Source: Okapia johnstoni
Lineage: Eukaryota > Chordata > Mammalia > Artiodactyla > Giraffidae
Assembly (NCBI GenBank): GCA_024291935.2
Contig: CM044313.1
Span: 87,915,001-87,979,000, forward strand
Direction of reading: 5' to 3'
Length of the DNA: 64,000 nt
The translations under genes were made by a program, and so were the position numbers. The notes beneath the pieces are model-generated. The model was given only the letters and a program-made list of their open reading frames with translations. It was not told the origin of the DNA and did no database searches. Positions 23,761 to 33,904 of the stretch are shown here, piece after piece. Each line of letters opens with the position of its first letter. Within the stretch, counting starts at the first letter, position 1.

Positions 23761-24611
23761 TAATACCCAGGATTAAAACAAAAAGTAGAGGCATATGATA
23801 AATAAAACCAAGATAATAAATAAATAGATAAAATTGAATGCTAGAGACAAAATTCAAGATAAATAACATAAAAGTTATCACACATAGATTTAAAAATAAA
23901 TGGAAATGATATGTTCCTAAATGTAGATGATGAATGTGAAATTGTACCATAGAACAATAAAAATATAAAAGACTAAATGTAAATCCTGGAACTGAAATAG
24001 CAATAGTTATTAAGAAAACAATAGGTTGTTTTGGCTTAATATTGGCCACAGAATAAAAGAGAATTTGTGAACTAGATGCCAGGTAAGCATGGATTTTTAG
24101 ACTAGGACAAAGAGAGCAAAAATAATTAATAATAGAGAGGGAAAATAGCATTAAAATATATGAGAAAGAATAAATCAATTATATATATATATATATATGT
24201 AAAATTGAAATCACAGAAATGGATAGAACACTGGATTGTGATGGTTAATATTAAGTATCAACAAGTAACAATTTAAGATAAATGTGCTGATAAATATCTA
24301 AAAGCGATAATAGAGTTATTATCCAAGAGATATGGGCATAGAGAGCAACTGATTCTGCTATAGTTATTTTGGTTATTTGCTTGATTTTTTTAACCTTTTT
24401 GCCAAAGTGTCCTTTTTTTTTTTCTATTCTACATAATATTTTAACCAAAATAGTTTATTAAAATATAAAATTTATATTGTCTATATTTATTGATAATATA
24501 GATGAGAGAAGAAAGATAAAAGCAAAATTCAAAAAGATTTTAAACATAGTAATGTTTAAAGTCCAAAATCAATAAACTTAAAATTTATTATAAATGTAAA
24601 GTTCTAAATTA
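23761..24611. other. AT-rich spacer between the inverted repeats
   Basis: A-rich on the plus strand. The 141-codon minus-strand frame (23753-24178) looks membrane-like only because T-rich codons spell Phe, Ile and Leu; no signal or domain order supports a gene. A (TA)n tract lies at 24180-24198. Confidence 0.5.
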
Positions 24612-25168
24612 ATGTATATATTAGTCATGTTTTTCCAGTGAAACAGGACCAGTAGGATTTATATAGATATATATGAGATTTATTATAGGAATTGATTCAT
24701 GCCATTTTGGATGGTGAGAAGTCCCACCATCTGCCATCCGCCAGCTGGAGACCCGGGGAAGTTGGTGGTATAATTCAATTTTAAGTACAAAGGTCCAAGA
24801 ACATGGGGAGCCACTCACTGGTGTAACTCCCAGTCCAACCTGGAGGCCTGAGAACAAAAAGGCTACTAGTTTGAGTCCCAGAGTCCAAAGGCCCCAGAGC
24901 CAGGACTCCAAGGTCTGAAGTCAGGAAAAGTTAGACATCCCAGCTCAGTAAGAAAGAGAATTTTCCTCTTTTCATCTTTTTGTACCATTTGGACTCCCAA
25001 GAGACTGGCTGATGTTTACATGCATTGGTGAGGGCAGATTACTACTCTAATGAATCACATCCTAATATATTCCAGAAATACCTTCACAGACACATCCAGA
25101 AATAATGCTTTGCCAGCTATCTGGACATCCCTTAGTATAGTCAAGTTGACACTTAACATTAACCATTA
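24612..25168 (-). repeat. old mammalian LTR-like repeat, copy 2 (inverted)
   Basis: Read on the minus strand it begins TGGTTAATGTTAAGTGTCAA (25166 leftwards) and ends with TCCTACTGGTCCTGTTTCACTG ... GACTAATATA near 24615, matching both ends of the copy at 23337. A TTTATTATAGG segment at about 24678 corresponds to an AATAAA-type signal on the minus strand. It is longer and less AT-rich inside than copy 1. Confidence 0.68.
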
Positions 25169-26859
25169 CAATACAGAAAAAAGTATTTGACACTGAAACA
25201 GTGTCAATTTCAGAAATTCTAAATGAGATATTCATAACTGAATGTCCTGGGGAAATATGTCATATGAGGAATACAGCAAAATTTAAATATTATTATTAGA
25301 CTGTAGCATTAAATTTAAATATTAAAATGCTATTAAATGGTTAATTATTAATTAAATAAAGCATATTAATATTTAAATTAGCACAGTCTCTATGTGCTTA
25401 AATCCTTCTTCTTAAGGACTGCCCTGCCCTTAAGAAAAAGAAACACTTAAATAGTAATTTTCTTAGGCCTCAGCCTCCTCAGGCTGTTTTGAGCCCTCTT
25501 CTCTACCAAGGCCTCAGCTTGGACCTGTTAAAAACTTCAGACTCTCAACACAAATAATTTTTCAACCTCCCTTGAATCTCCTCCCTTAAAATGCCTGCTT
25601 GTAAAAGCTCAATGCTACAAAGAGAATTTATTGGTAGAAGTGTGTTCTTATTCTGTAATAATACAGATCACATTAATTAAGCAGTGTGTATAATGCTGTG
25701 CTTACAATTTTCATCTTATTTGGGAAGAGATAAGTTTTGAAGGTTTTTTAGTAGGATATTTCATTTCAGAAAAGTTATTATGGCTGTCATTACTTGGAGG
25801 AACACAGGATTGATTAGAGAAGTAAAATTTTTTAGAGTTTATGGCCACTTATAAATATACTAATAAAGTGGAGGATAGAAGTACTGGGAGACTGACCTTG
25901 GAAAAATATAGTAGAAATTAAATGTAAATTATTTTATTACTTTCTGAAGTTCATTGTGCTCATAACAAAATCTATTATTTCATAGCTAAAGGATTCTGTT
26001 CTGCCATTGTTAGTTGAGTTCATCTCGAAAAGCCTAGTACAAGATATTTCTGGAGGTAAAATATGTTAGATATTATTCCTATCATGGAACAACCAGACAA
26101 GTAAGCAGGTATTTCTGTTATTAGCTTGAAAAGTCAAATACTGCAAGAAAGGTTCTAAATAATTTTGTGAGTTCAGAGGAAGAAATAATTTCTATTTATT
26201 GGTGAAAGTGATGGTGATAGTGATGGGGCAAATAATAAGGTGTTTTTAATCTGAAAAGGTCCATTTACAGAGGCTTTTATTTGTTTTATTAGCTGAGGAC
26301 TGAAATGAATTTTTCATTTGGAAAAAAAAAGGTAATATGAAGTAGTTTAGGTTGGAAGGAAAGAAATGGGATTGGAGCAAACTGTGTGGAAACATAATAT
26401 GCAGGAAATCAGCACGATATATTTGCCAAAAATATAGGGATTAAGGCAAACAAAGAGGTTGCATCAGGTCTTTGGTGACCCTGACTGTCTGGTTAAAGTT
26501 GTGAAAAATTTGTGTCTTTAACTTTACTGTGCCTTTGAATATATTTTTTCCTAGGAAAATTTTGATAGCATTTTCTTGAGGAAAGATTAAAGAAAGAAAA
26601 ATCTGCTCTGTTAGTATTGGTACTGAGATAAGAAAAGTCCTTCAAAAAAACATTTGCATTGGGAATAGAAAGGAAAAAATAATAATAAAAAGATATTATA
26701 GAGCTAGAATCAACATTGCTTGAAAATGATTGATTAGATCAGAATGAGATACACAATGATGAATTGGACTTAGAGCCTAGATGTCTTAAAATATTATGAA
26801 ACCATTAAAAGCAATAAGGAATAAAAGATGAGGGAAGATTTAGAATTAAAAAATAAATT
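25169..26859. other. no gene seen
   Basis: AT-rich unique DNA. A C+T-rich segment 25390-25620 may be an old degenerate repeat (AGGCCTCAGC occurs twice, at about 25466 and 25509), but the family is not recognisable to me. Confidence 0.45.
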
Positions 26860-27190
26860 CAGTCTGAGCCTGGTGCTCTGTGTTGACCTCCTGGCACTGT
26901 GTGATGACCTAGAGGGGTGGAATGGGGGAGGGGAGGGAGCCTAGAGGGAAGAGATATACCTTCTCTCTAGGTATAATTATGGATGATTATGTATAATTAT
27001 AATACATATATACATATGTACATAATACATACATAATACATACATACATACATAATTATGTATAATTATGGATGATTCACATTGTTGTATGGCAAAAACC
27101 AACACAACGTTATAAAGCAATTTTTCTCCAATTAAAAATGAATATAAAAAAGATGAAAAAATCAATAATAAATAAAAATAAATAACTAAA
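26860..27190 (+). mobile_element. ruminant L1 3' end
   Basis: GTGATGACCTAGAGGGGTGG, a G-rich stretch (26918-26940) and TTGTATGGCAAAAACCAACA followed by an A-rich tail are the typical ruminant L1 3' UTR. A TACA/TAATTATG microsatellite (about 26975-27075) has expanded inside. Confidence 0.88.
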
Positions 27191-27442
27191 AAATTAAAAT
27201 AATGATAAAATCAATCTAGCTCATGCAGAATATGACTATAGCTCCTAAAATGTAAAACTAATGAAGATAGCCATTGAATGATGAATGAGTGTGGTGTTAC
27301 TGAAAATATAGAATTTAATATTGCTTTGGGGAGTTGGTCCCAATACCACATTGTCCAACTCTCCTTGGATATTCTGTAATTCAAAGGCTAGGATAGTCTT
27401 TATTCTCTTTGATTTTCAGTTTTACAGGATTATCTTGATATA
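27191..27442. other. no gene seen
   Basis: Short AT-rich interval without a feature. Confidence 0.5.
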
Positions 27443-27450
27443 CTCTCTGA

Positions 27451-27745
27451 AAGGGCTTCCATGATAGCTCAGTTGGTAAAGACCTGCCTGCAATGCAGGA
27501 GACCCTGGTTCAATTCCTGGGTCAGGAAGATCCACTGGAGAAAGGATAGTCTACTCACTCCAGTGTTCTTGAGCTTCGCTTGTGGCTCAGCTAGTAAATG
27601 TGAGAGACCTGGCTTTGATCCCTGGGTTGGGAAGATCCCCTGGAGAAGGGAAAGGCTACCCATTCTGGCTGGAGAATTCAATGGACTGTATAGTCTATGG
27701 GGTCACAAAGAGTCAGACACAGCTGAGCGACTTTCAAAAAAAAAC
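27451..27745 (+). mobile_element. Bov-A2 dimeric SINE at an LTR boundary
   Basis: Two Bov-A monomers, the second with a short deletion near 27595-27605. The target duplication is CTCTCTGA (27443-27450 and 27746-27753). It landed exactly at the left edge of LTR family B. Confidence 0.94.
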
Positions 27746-28053
27746 CTCTCTGAGAACTAAAACACTGACTGCCATATCAGTAGGCAAAGGATGCTGCAGC
27801 CATCAAACCATTGTTAATACATTATTGTGGCCAGAATGGTGAGCCCTGAGGGTACTCAGGATGGAGACAACTAGGCTGTCCATTGCCAGGCTCACCTAGC
27901 AGTCAGCCTCACAGTCACCCCAAGTGAAGCATACTGAGAAAACTCAGAATGAGAAAGCACAGGATACCTGCCCCAGACAGTGCAGGTGAATATCAGAGGA
28001 ATGATCTCAGTGATCCCAGATTCTTGCATCTTCCCATACATAGAAAAGCACTA

Positions 28054-28164
28054 GGGAATTCCCTGCTGATCCAGTGGTTAAGCCTCTGTGCTTCCACTGC
28101 AAGGAGTGATGATCAAGGAACAATGGTCCTGTGAGTCCTACAGCACTGACAAAAAAAAAAAAAA
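28054..28164 (+). mobile_element. CHR-type SINE nested in LTR B
   Basis: GGGAATTCCCTGCTGATCCAGTGG head and a pure A tail (28151-28167). AAAGCACTA (28045-28053) and AAAGCATTA (28165-28173) form the target duplication with one mismatch. Confidence 0.88.
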
Positions 28165-28320
28165 AAAGCATTAAATTTCCTAACTTGAGATATCTGGTTT
28201 TCTTTTAGTAGCAATAATCTTTAGATGTTCCAACTACCTGATCTGTTGTTGCTAAAACTCCCACATACCCTAGCTCCCTCACACCCTTGCCTCTTTGGCA
28301 TCGTTTTCTCAATGTTATCT

Positions 28321-28871
28321 TGTTGCAGAAACCAGTACTCGAGAAACCAAGCACCACACTTGGAGAGTTGGAAAACTCAGATTTATTACGCCAGTGGGCC
28401 CAGAGCAGTTAACACTCCAAGCTCTGATCCCCGAACAAAGGGATTACGGAGTTTTTATTGACAAACAGTACTCTTGCCTGGAAAATCCCTTGGACGGAGG
28501 AGCCTGGTAGGCTGCAGTCCATGGGGTTGCGAAGAGTCGGACACGACTTCACTTCACTATAGTGGGCAACACTAGCTGTTAATAGGCTGGTTTAAACTAA
28601 GGGGTTTCTCGCGCATGCGGAACAGCAGTCAAGATGGGGAGAGGGATGCCTGACCTTTACACAGACAGGCGTGATTAAGCTAGTTTGCTGGGGCGAGGCA
28701 ATTGCAAAGAGCAGGACAAGGGTGAGTGAGATAAACTCCAGTTCCTAGTATTGCAAGTCCCCACTTTCTGAGACTACGTGACCTATGTGATCTAGACTTT
28801 GCAAGGGGCAAGCTGAGTTACAGAGGCAGAAGGAGAAGGAGGTTATATAAAATTTTAACTCTTCCTCTTCA
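28321..28871 (-). mobile_element. LTR family C, nested in LTR B
   Basis: A complete solo LTR on the minus strand: starts TGAAGAGGAAGAG (28871) and ends CTGCAACA (28321). ATCT flanks both ends (28317-28320 and 28872-28875), a 4-bp target duplication, and the LTR-B sequence continues across the junction. AATAAA signals on the minus strand lie at 28387-28382 and 28459-28454. A Bov-A fragment sits inside (28466-28558). No retroviral genes are attached. Confidence 0.85.
28466..28558 (+). mobile_element. Bov-A fragment nested in LTR C
   Basis: CAGTACTCTTGCCTGGAAAATCCC to GAGTCGGACACGACTTC, tail half only. Third level of nesting in this block. Confidence 0.92.
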
Positions 28872-28984
28872 ATCTGACATGCAGTGTCCCAGGATTGAAG
28901 TCCTTAGACAGTCGTCCAAATAAAACATAACTCTCAACTTTTAGGTTGTTCATTATTTTTTTTATTTTTTTTTTTCAGTCAACA

Positions 28985-29350
28985 TCTCTCAAGAGATTCT
29001 TTGCTCAGCAATATCCTATCTACCAATAAGTTCATCAAGTCATCCTTCATTTCTATTATGGTGTATGTGTGTGCTTTTTAATCTTTATCATTTTTTTTTC
29101 TCTTTAGGATTTTCATCTGTCTACCTACATGTGCATCTGTTTTATGTCCAAATTAATCATAATTGTTTTAAATTCCTAGTCTAATAATTCTAACATCCCT
29201 GCCATATCTGGTTCTGATATGCTCTCTCCTTAAATTGTGTTTTTTTTGTTTTTTGGTTTGCCTTATAAAATTGTCTCTTGAGAGTAGGACATGATATGCT
29301 GGATAAAAGGACTGTAATTAAAAGGCCTTTAGTAATACAGTGGTGGGGGA
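28985..29350. other. no gene seen
   Basis: Unique DNA with T-runs near 29091 and 29240. Confidence 0.45.
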
Positions 29351-29679
29351 CTGAAAGTCGCTCAGTCGTGTCTGACTCTTTGTGACTCCATGAGCTGTAG
29401 CCCACCAGGCTCCTCTGTCCATGGGGATTCTCCAGGCCAGAATACTGGAGTGGGTAGCCTTTCCCTTCTCAAGGGGATCTTCCCAACTCAGGGATCGAAC
29501 CTAGGCAGGTCTCCCTCATTGCAGGTGGATTCTTTACCAGCTGAGTCACAAAGGAAGCCCAAGAATACTGGAGTGTGTAGCCTATCCCTTCTCCAGCAAA
29601 TCTTCCTGACCCAGGAATCGAACTGGGGTCTCTTGCATTGCAGGCAGATTCTTTACCAACTGAACTACCTGGGAAGCCC
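29351..29679 (-). mobile_element. Bov-A2 dimeric SINE
   Basis: Reverse complement of a full dimer: tail at the left (GAAAGTCGCTCAGTCGTGTC), two heads ending CACAAAGGAAGCCC and ACCTGGGAAGCCC. Confidence 0.95.
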
Positions 29680-29743
29680 TTAGAAGGCTCTTTAAATAGT
29701 CTTAGGATTACTTCTAAGTCTTCTAATGAGCCTATTTTTCTGC
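29680..29743. other. short spacer
   Basis: No feature; separates the Bov-A2 from a BovB end. Confidence 0.4.
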
Positions 29744-29866
29744 TGACTCAATGGACATGAGTTTGAGTAAACTCTGGGAGTTGGTGATGGACAGGGTGGT
29801 CTGGCGTGCTGCAATCCATGGGGTCGCAAAGAGTTGGACATGACTGAGCGACTGAACTGAACTGAT
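29744..29866 (+). mobile_element. BovB 3' end fragment
   Basis: GACTCAATGGACATGAGTTTGAG to GAGCGACTGAACTGAACTGA, about 123 bp. 5'-truncated insertion. Confidence 0.93.
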
Positions 29867-29995
29867 GCCTCTGCAATGTGAACTTCATAAGAGGTCCTCA
29901 GTTTTGTTTCCTCTCTCCCTTTAGCAGGACAAGATGGCTATAGTGTGTGAGTATTTCCTTCCCCATTTCCCCCCAGGTCAGTTAGGCTTTGATAA

Positions 29996-30339
29996 TGTTA
30001 GGGGAGTGTAATTTCCTTGGTTCTGTCTCGTCACAACAAAGATTTGAAGCGAAGGACGTTAAAGCCCTTGGCATGTCACAGCTCTTGGACAGTCCATATT
30101 TTAGTTCTCGGACAGATCAGTTTCCCGGCCCTTTAGCTCCTCTTTTTATATGTTTTTTTTTTCCTCCCCCTGGGCCTGCCTTATGTAAAATAGGCTAGTC
30201 AGGAATGCTGTTTGTTGTACCTGAGGTCCTCACTCCAGTCCTTGGACCCTCCTTTGTTCAATTTTCCTGGGCTTTTCCCTTCCTTGTCTTTTAGCCACCA
30301 CCATTCTGGACTCCTGTTTCCTATTCTCACTGCCTAACA
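29996..30339 (-). mobile_element. solo LTR, family A, copy 2 (internally deleted)
   Basis: Same family as 17998-18431: TGTTAGG at the plus-strand left, CTAACA at the right, with shared blocks TTCTGTCTCGTCACAACAAAG, the TATA segment (CTCTTTTTATATG, about 30140-30152) and CTTTTCCCTTCCTTGTCTTT. ATAA on both sides (29992-29995 and 30340-30343) is a 4-bp target duplication. About 90 bp that hold the AATAAA signal in copy 1 are missing here. Confidence 0.87.
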
Positions 30340-30748
30340 ATAATATTCCAGGAGGTTAGGTTCTGGTAAATAGTTTACTCTGAGGACAGGCCTTGTTAAA
30401 AAGAACAAGTAACCTGGGTGTTTCAAAATGGTGTCTCCCCTTCTCCCTGCTAGGCACATGAAGTGATTTTTCTCAATTATTTGCTGTGAGAATTCGCTTG
30501 GTCTTTTGGGAATAAATTTCACAATATCATGAACCCCCCCCCCCCCCAAATGACTGAGTTCCACCGTTTAAACACCATATTGTCAACACTGAGCCTCCAG
30601 CAAATTTCTCAATTGCTTTTGAGGTTTTCCTCCCCAGCTTCTGCTTCTGCATCTCTGCTCTAGTAACATAACTACCTGTATTTAACATGTCTGTCTCTCC
30701 AATCATGGAGGTAGCAGTGGCTCTGTGTCTTCATCTTTCTTAAGGATG
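30340..30748. other. no gene seen; 14-base C run
   Basis: Unique or old unrecognised sequence. A homopolymer of 14 C lies at 30534-30547. Confidence 0.5.
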
Positions 30749-31211
30749 TGTGGAGAAAGAATGTTGCCTGCCATTTCAGCAAACAATAAATGTTGAGCCC
30801 CCATCAAGCCATCAGCCACTGCAGCCACCCCCAAAGGAATGCCCTGAGGGGAATTCAGGATTGAGGAAAACAGAATACTGGCCCTAGATAATAAAGATGC
30901 ATATCAAAGGAATAATTTCAATGAGCTCAGACTGTTGCATCTTCCCATACAAAGAAAAGCACCAAAATCATTAACTTGAGATATCTGTTTTTGTGATTAC
31001 CAGTCCTTTTTGATGTTTCACTGCATTTTGTTTTGTTTATTTGTTTCTTTGTTTTAGCAAAAACTCCTATATATCCTGACTCCCCAGTTAACACTTTGGA
31101 ATCCTTCCGGAGAGCCATATGAGAGGTTGTTTCCCAACAATAGCCCTCAATACGTTCCCCAAATAAAACATAACTCTCAACTTTTAGGTTGTGAATTTTT
31201 TTCAGTAAACA
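30749..31211 (+). mobile_element. LTR family B, copy 2
   Basis: Starts TGTGGAGAAAG and ends TTCAGTAAACA. TATA-like ACTCCTATATATCC at 31063-31076 and AATAAA at 31162-31167 give a plus-strand promoter and poly(A) signal. Compared with copy 1 it lacks a block of about 70 bp after CCTGAGGGG. The exact left edge is uncertain and I see no clean target duplication. Confidence 0.72.
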
Positions 31212-31600
31212 GTTTCAAGAAATGTTGTTGATTTTTCAGCTTTGTTAGCTTTTGATGTTGTTCAGATGATGTGTCAGCTTTCAAAATCCTTACGTGCAGA
31301 AGTGGAACTGTTTTTTCAAAGGTCTTGAACTGCATATTGCAAATTAGGAGAAGAAGTGATGATCATTATGATAATAATGTTCATTCTAAACAAGATGGGA
31401 AAGGCAACACAAAATATCTTGAAAATTACCATCATCTAGAGAACACTGTGGCTTTAGGGTAATGAAAGTGTATGCTTTGTTAATGCACAATAACTTTTAA
31501 TTTGGTATTTTTTTCAAGGCATTATTGCCTTAAAATGATGACAAACAAGGAGAAAATGTGAAACTTCCAGGTAGGTGCCCTGTACATGTTTTCATGAATG
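31212..31600. other. no gene seen
   Basis: AT-rich unique DNA. Confidence 0.5.
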
Positions 31601-33245
31601 TTCAGTTCAGTGCAGTTCAGTCGTTCAGTCGTGTCCGACTCTTTGCGACCCCATGAACCACAGCACGCCAGGACTCCTTGTCCATCACCAGCTCCCGCAG
31701 TTTACCCAAACTCATGTTCATTGAGTCGGTGATGCCATCTAACCATCTCATCCTCTGTCGTCCCCTTCTCCTCCTGCCTTCAATCTTTCCCAACTGCATA
31801 TAAATTAAATAAGCAGGGTGACAGTATACAGCCTTGACATACTCCTTTTCCTATTTGGAACCAGTCTGTTGTTCCATGTCCAGTTCTAACTGTTGCTTCC
31901 TGACCTGCATACATGTTTCTCAAGAGGCAGGTCAGATGGTCTGATATTCCCATCTCTTTTAGAGTTTTCCACAGTTTACTGTGATCTACACAGTCAAAAC
32001 CTTTGGCATAGTCAATAAAGCAGAAATAGATGTTTTTCTGGAACTCTCTTGCTTTTTTGATTATCCAGTGGATGTTGGCAATTTGATCTCTGGTTCCTCT
32101 GCCTTTTCTAAAACCAGCTTGAACATCTGGAAGTTCACGTTTCTCGTATTGCTGAAGGCTGGCTTGGAGAATTTTAAGCATTACTTTACTGGCGTGTGAG
32201 ATGAGAGCAATTGTGGAGTAGTTTGAGCATTCTTTGACATTGCCTTTCTTTGGGATTGGAATGAAAACTGACCTTTTCCAGTCCTGTGGCCACTGCTGAG
32301 TTTTCCAAATTTGCTGACATATTGAGTACAACATTTTCACAGCATCATCTTTGAGAATGTGAAATAGCTCAACTGGATTTCCATCACCTCCACTGACTTT
32401 GCTCATAGTGATGCTTTCTAAAGCCCACTTGACTTCACATTCTAAGATGTCTGGCTCTCGGTGAGTGATCACACCATGGTGATTATCTGGGTCGTGAAGA
32501 TCTTTTTTGTACAGTTCTGTGTATTCTTGCCACCACTTCTAAATATCTTCTGCTTCTGTTAGGTCCATACCATTTCTGTCCTTTATTGAGCCCGTCTTTG
32601 CATGAAATGTTCCCTTGGTATCTAATTTTCTTGAACAGATCTCTAGTCCTTCCCATTCTATCGTTTTCCTCTATTTCTTTTCATTGATCTCTGAGGAAGG
32701 CTTTCTTATCTCTCCTTGCTATTCTTTGGAACTCTGCATTCAAATGGGTGTATCTTTCCTTTTCTCCTTTGCTTTTTGCTTTCCTTCCTTTCACAGCTAT
32801 TTGTAAGGCCTCCTCAGACAGCCATTTTGTTTTTTTTGCATTTCTTTTTCTTGGGAATGGTCTTGATTCCTGTCTCCTGTACAGTGTCATGAACCTCCAT
32901 CCATAATTCATCAGGGACTCTGTCTATCAGATCTAGTCCTTTAAATCTATTTGTCACTTCCACTGTATAATCAAAAGGGATTCTATTTAGGTCATACCTG
33001 AATGGTCTAGTGGTTTTCTCCACTTTCTTCAATTTAAGTCTGAATTTGGCAATAAGGAGTTCATGATCCTAGCCACAGTCAGCTACCGATCTTATTTTTG
33101 CTGACTGTGTAGAGCTTCTCCATCTTTGGCTGCAAAGAATATAATCAATCTGATTTTGGTGTTGACCATCTGGTGATGTCCATGTGTAGAGTCTTCCTTT
33201 GTGATGTTTGAAGAGAGTGTTTGCTATTTATATGTGTTGCATATC
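31601..33245 (-). mobile_element. BovB LINE copy with a ~0.7 kb internal deletion
   Basis: Minus-strand BovB. The 3' end (31601-31795, GTTCAGTGCAGTTCAGTCG…CAATCTTTCCC) is joined directly to the RT palm (31797, GCATATAAATTAAATAAGCAGG). Compared with the copy at 55848, about 680 bp holding YADD and the C-terminal region are gone. Upstream the element continues through RT fingers and the endonuclease-RT linker to near 33245, where it is 5'-truncated. Confidence 0.92.
31797..33100 (-). pseudogene. BovB RT N-terminal half and endonuclease-RT linker
   Basis: The 230-codon frame 32472-31780 keeps KWALESITMSKVSGGDGNP, the finger motif RSVFIPIPKKGN, motif A FIDYAKGFDCVDH (catalytic Asp present) and [14 protein letters not shown], then runs out of RT at the deletion. 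Further upstream on the minus strand are linker segments (32911-32681: WLSEEALQIAVKGRKAKSKGEKERY; 33032-32814: TTRPFRYDLNRIPFDYTVEV) in other frames, so there are at least two frameshifts. The catalytic YADD motif is absent through the deletion. Confidence 0.88.
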
Positions 33246-33687
33246 AATTAAAGCATAGTGTGGAGAAATAGTCAAATTTTCCTGTCACATCTTAACTAAG
33301 AATGAAGACTTGTTAGCAACTTTTCAAAATAACTGAATGTTTGATTTTCTCCATCTCTATATATCTATCTTTACCTATTTATCTATCTAACATTGAAGTC
33401 ACTATTTACAGCATATATCCATATTTGATTATTTAACAAGTGTCAAGCCCCACACTGTGTCACTTCCAAATATTGGGTTTGTCCTTGCTCTCCTCCCATC
33501 AACATACTAATAGCAATTTTGATCCCTTCTTATCCTGTGAATCATAATGGCAATGATTTAGGAAATTTTATTTCCACTACATCTGTTCTTCTAAATCAGA
33601 TAAAAGCCATCTAAGGACAGAAAGAATTCATATCCTTCTTTGCTGCATTGTCAATTCGGCTTGGTGTCATAGGGTCAGTTGTTATTG
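33246..33687. other. no gene seen
   Basis: Unique AT-rich DNA with a TATC/TCTA low-complexity stretch at about 33357-33390. Confidence 0.5.
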
Positions 33688-33900
33688 TTTAGTTGATAAG
33701 TAATGTCTGACTCTTTTTGTGACCCCATGGACTATAGTCCCCCAGGTTCCTCTGTTCATAGAATTTCCCAGGCAAGAATAGTGGAATGGGTTGTCATTTC
33801 CTTCTCCAGGGGATCTTACCAACCCAGGGATCAAACTCGCATCTCCTGCATCTCCTGCATTGGCAGGAGGAAGCTTTACTACTGAGCCACAAGGGAAGAT
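33688..33900 (-). mobile_element. Bov-tA SINE
   Basis: Reverse complement of full-length Bov-tA. A 9-bp unit ATCTCCTGC is tandemly duplicated at 33841-33858. Its head (right) abuts the next BovB copy. Confidence 0.94.
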
Positions 33901-33904
33901 CATA

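Larger units (their letters stand above)
27751..28984 (+). mobile_element. LTR family B, copy 1, carrying nested insertions
   Basis: An endogenous-retrovirus LTR on the plus strand, recognised by comparison with copy 2 (30749-31211). Shared blocks include TTGCATCTTCCCATACA (28024 / 30937), AACTTGAGATATCTG, and the polyadenylation end CCAAATAAAACATAACTCTC (28917 / 31159). It starts TGAGAAC and ends CAACA (28980-28984). CTCTC precedes (27443-27447, before the SINE duplication) and follows it (28986-28990), fitting a target duplication. A CHR SINE (28054-28164) and a second LTR (28321-28871) are nested inside. Confidence 0.78.

Noticed and set aside
23753..24178. 141-codon frame resembling a membrane protein
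   Set aside because: The hydrophobicity comes from T-rich codons in AT-rich DNA; there are no motifs or conserved order.
27751..31211. LTR B copies 1 and 2 as the two ends of one provirus
   Set aside because: Same orientation, but the 1.8 kb between them holds SINEs, a BovB end and an unrelated solo LTR, with no retroviral genes, and the copies differ by a large indel.
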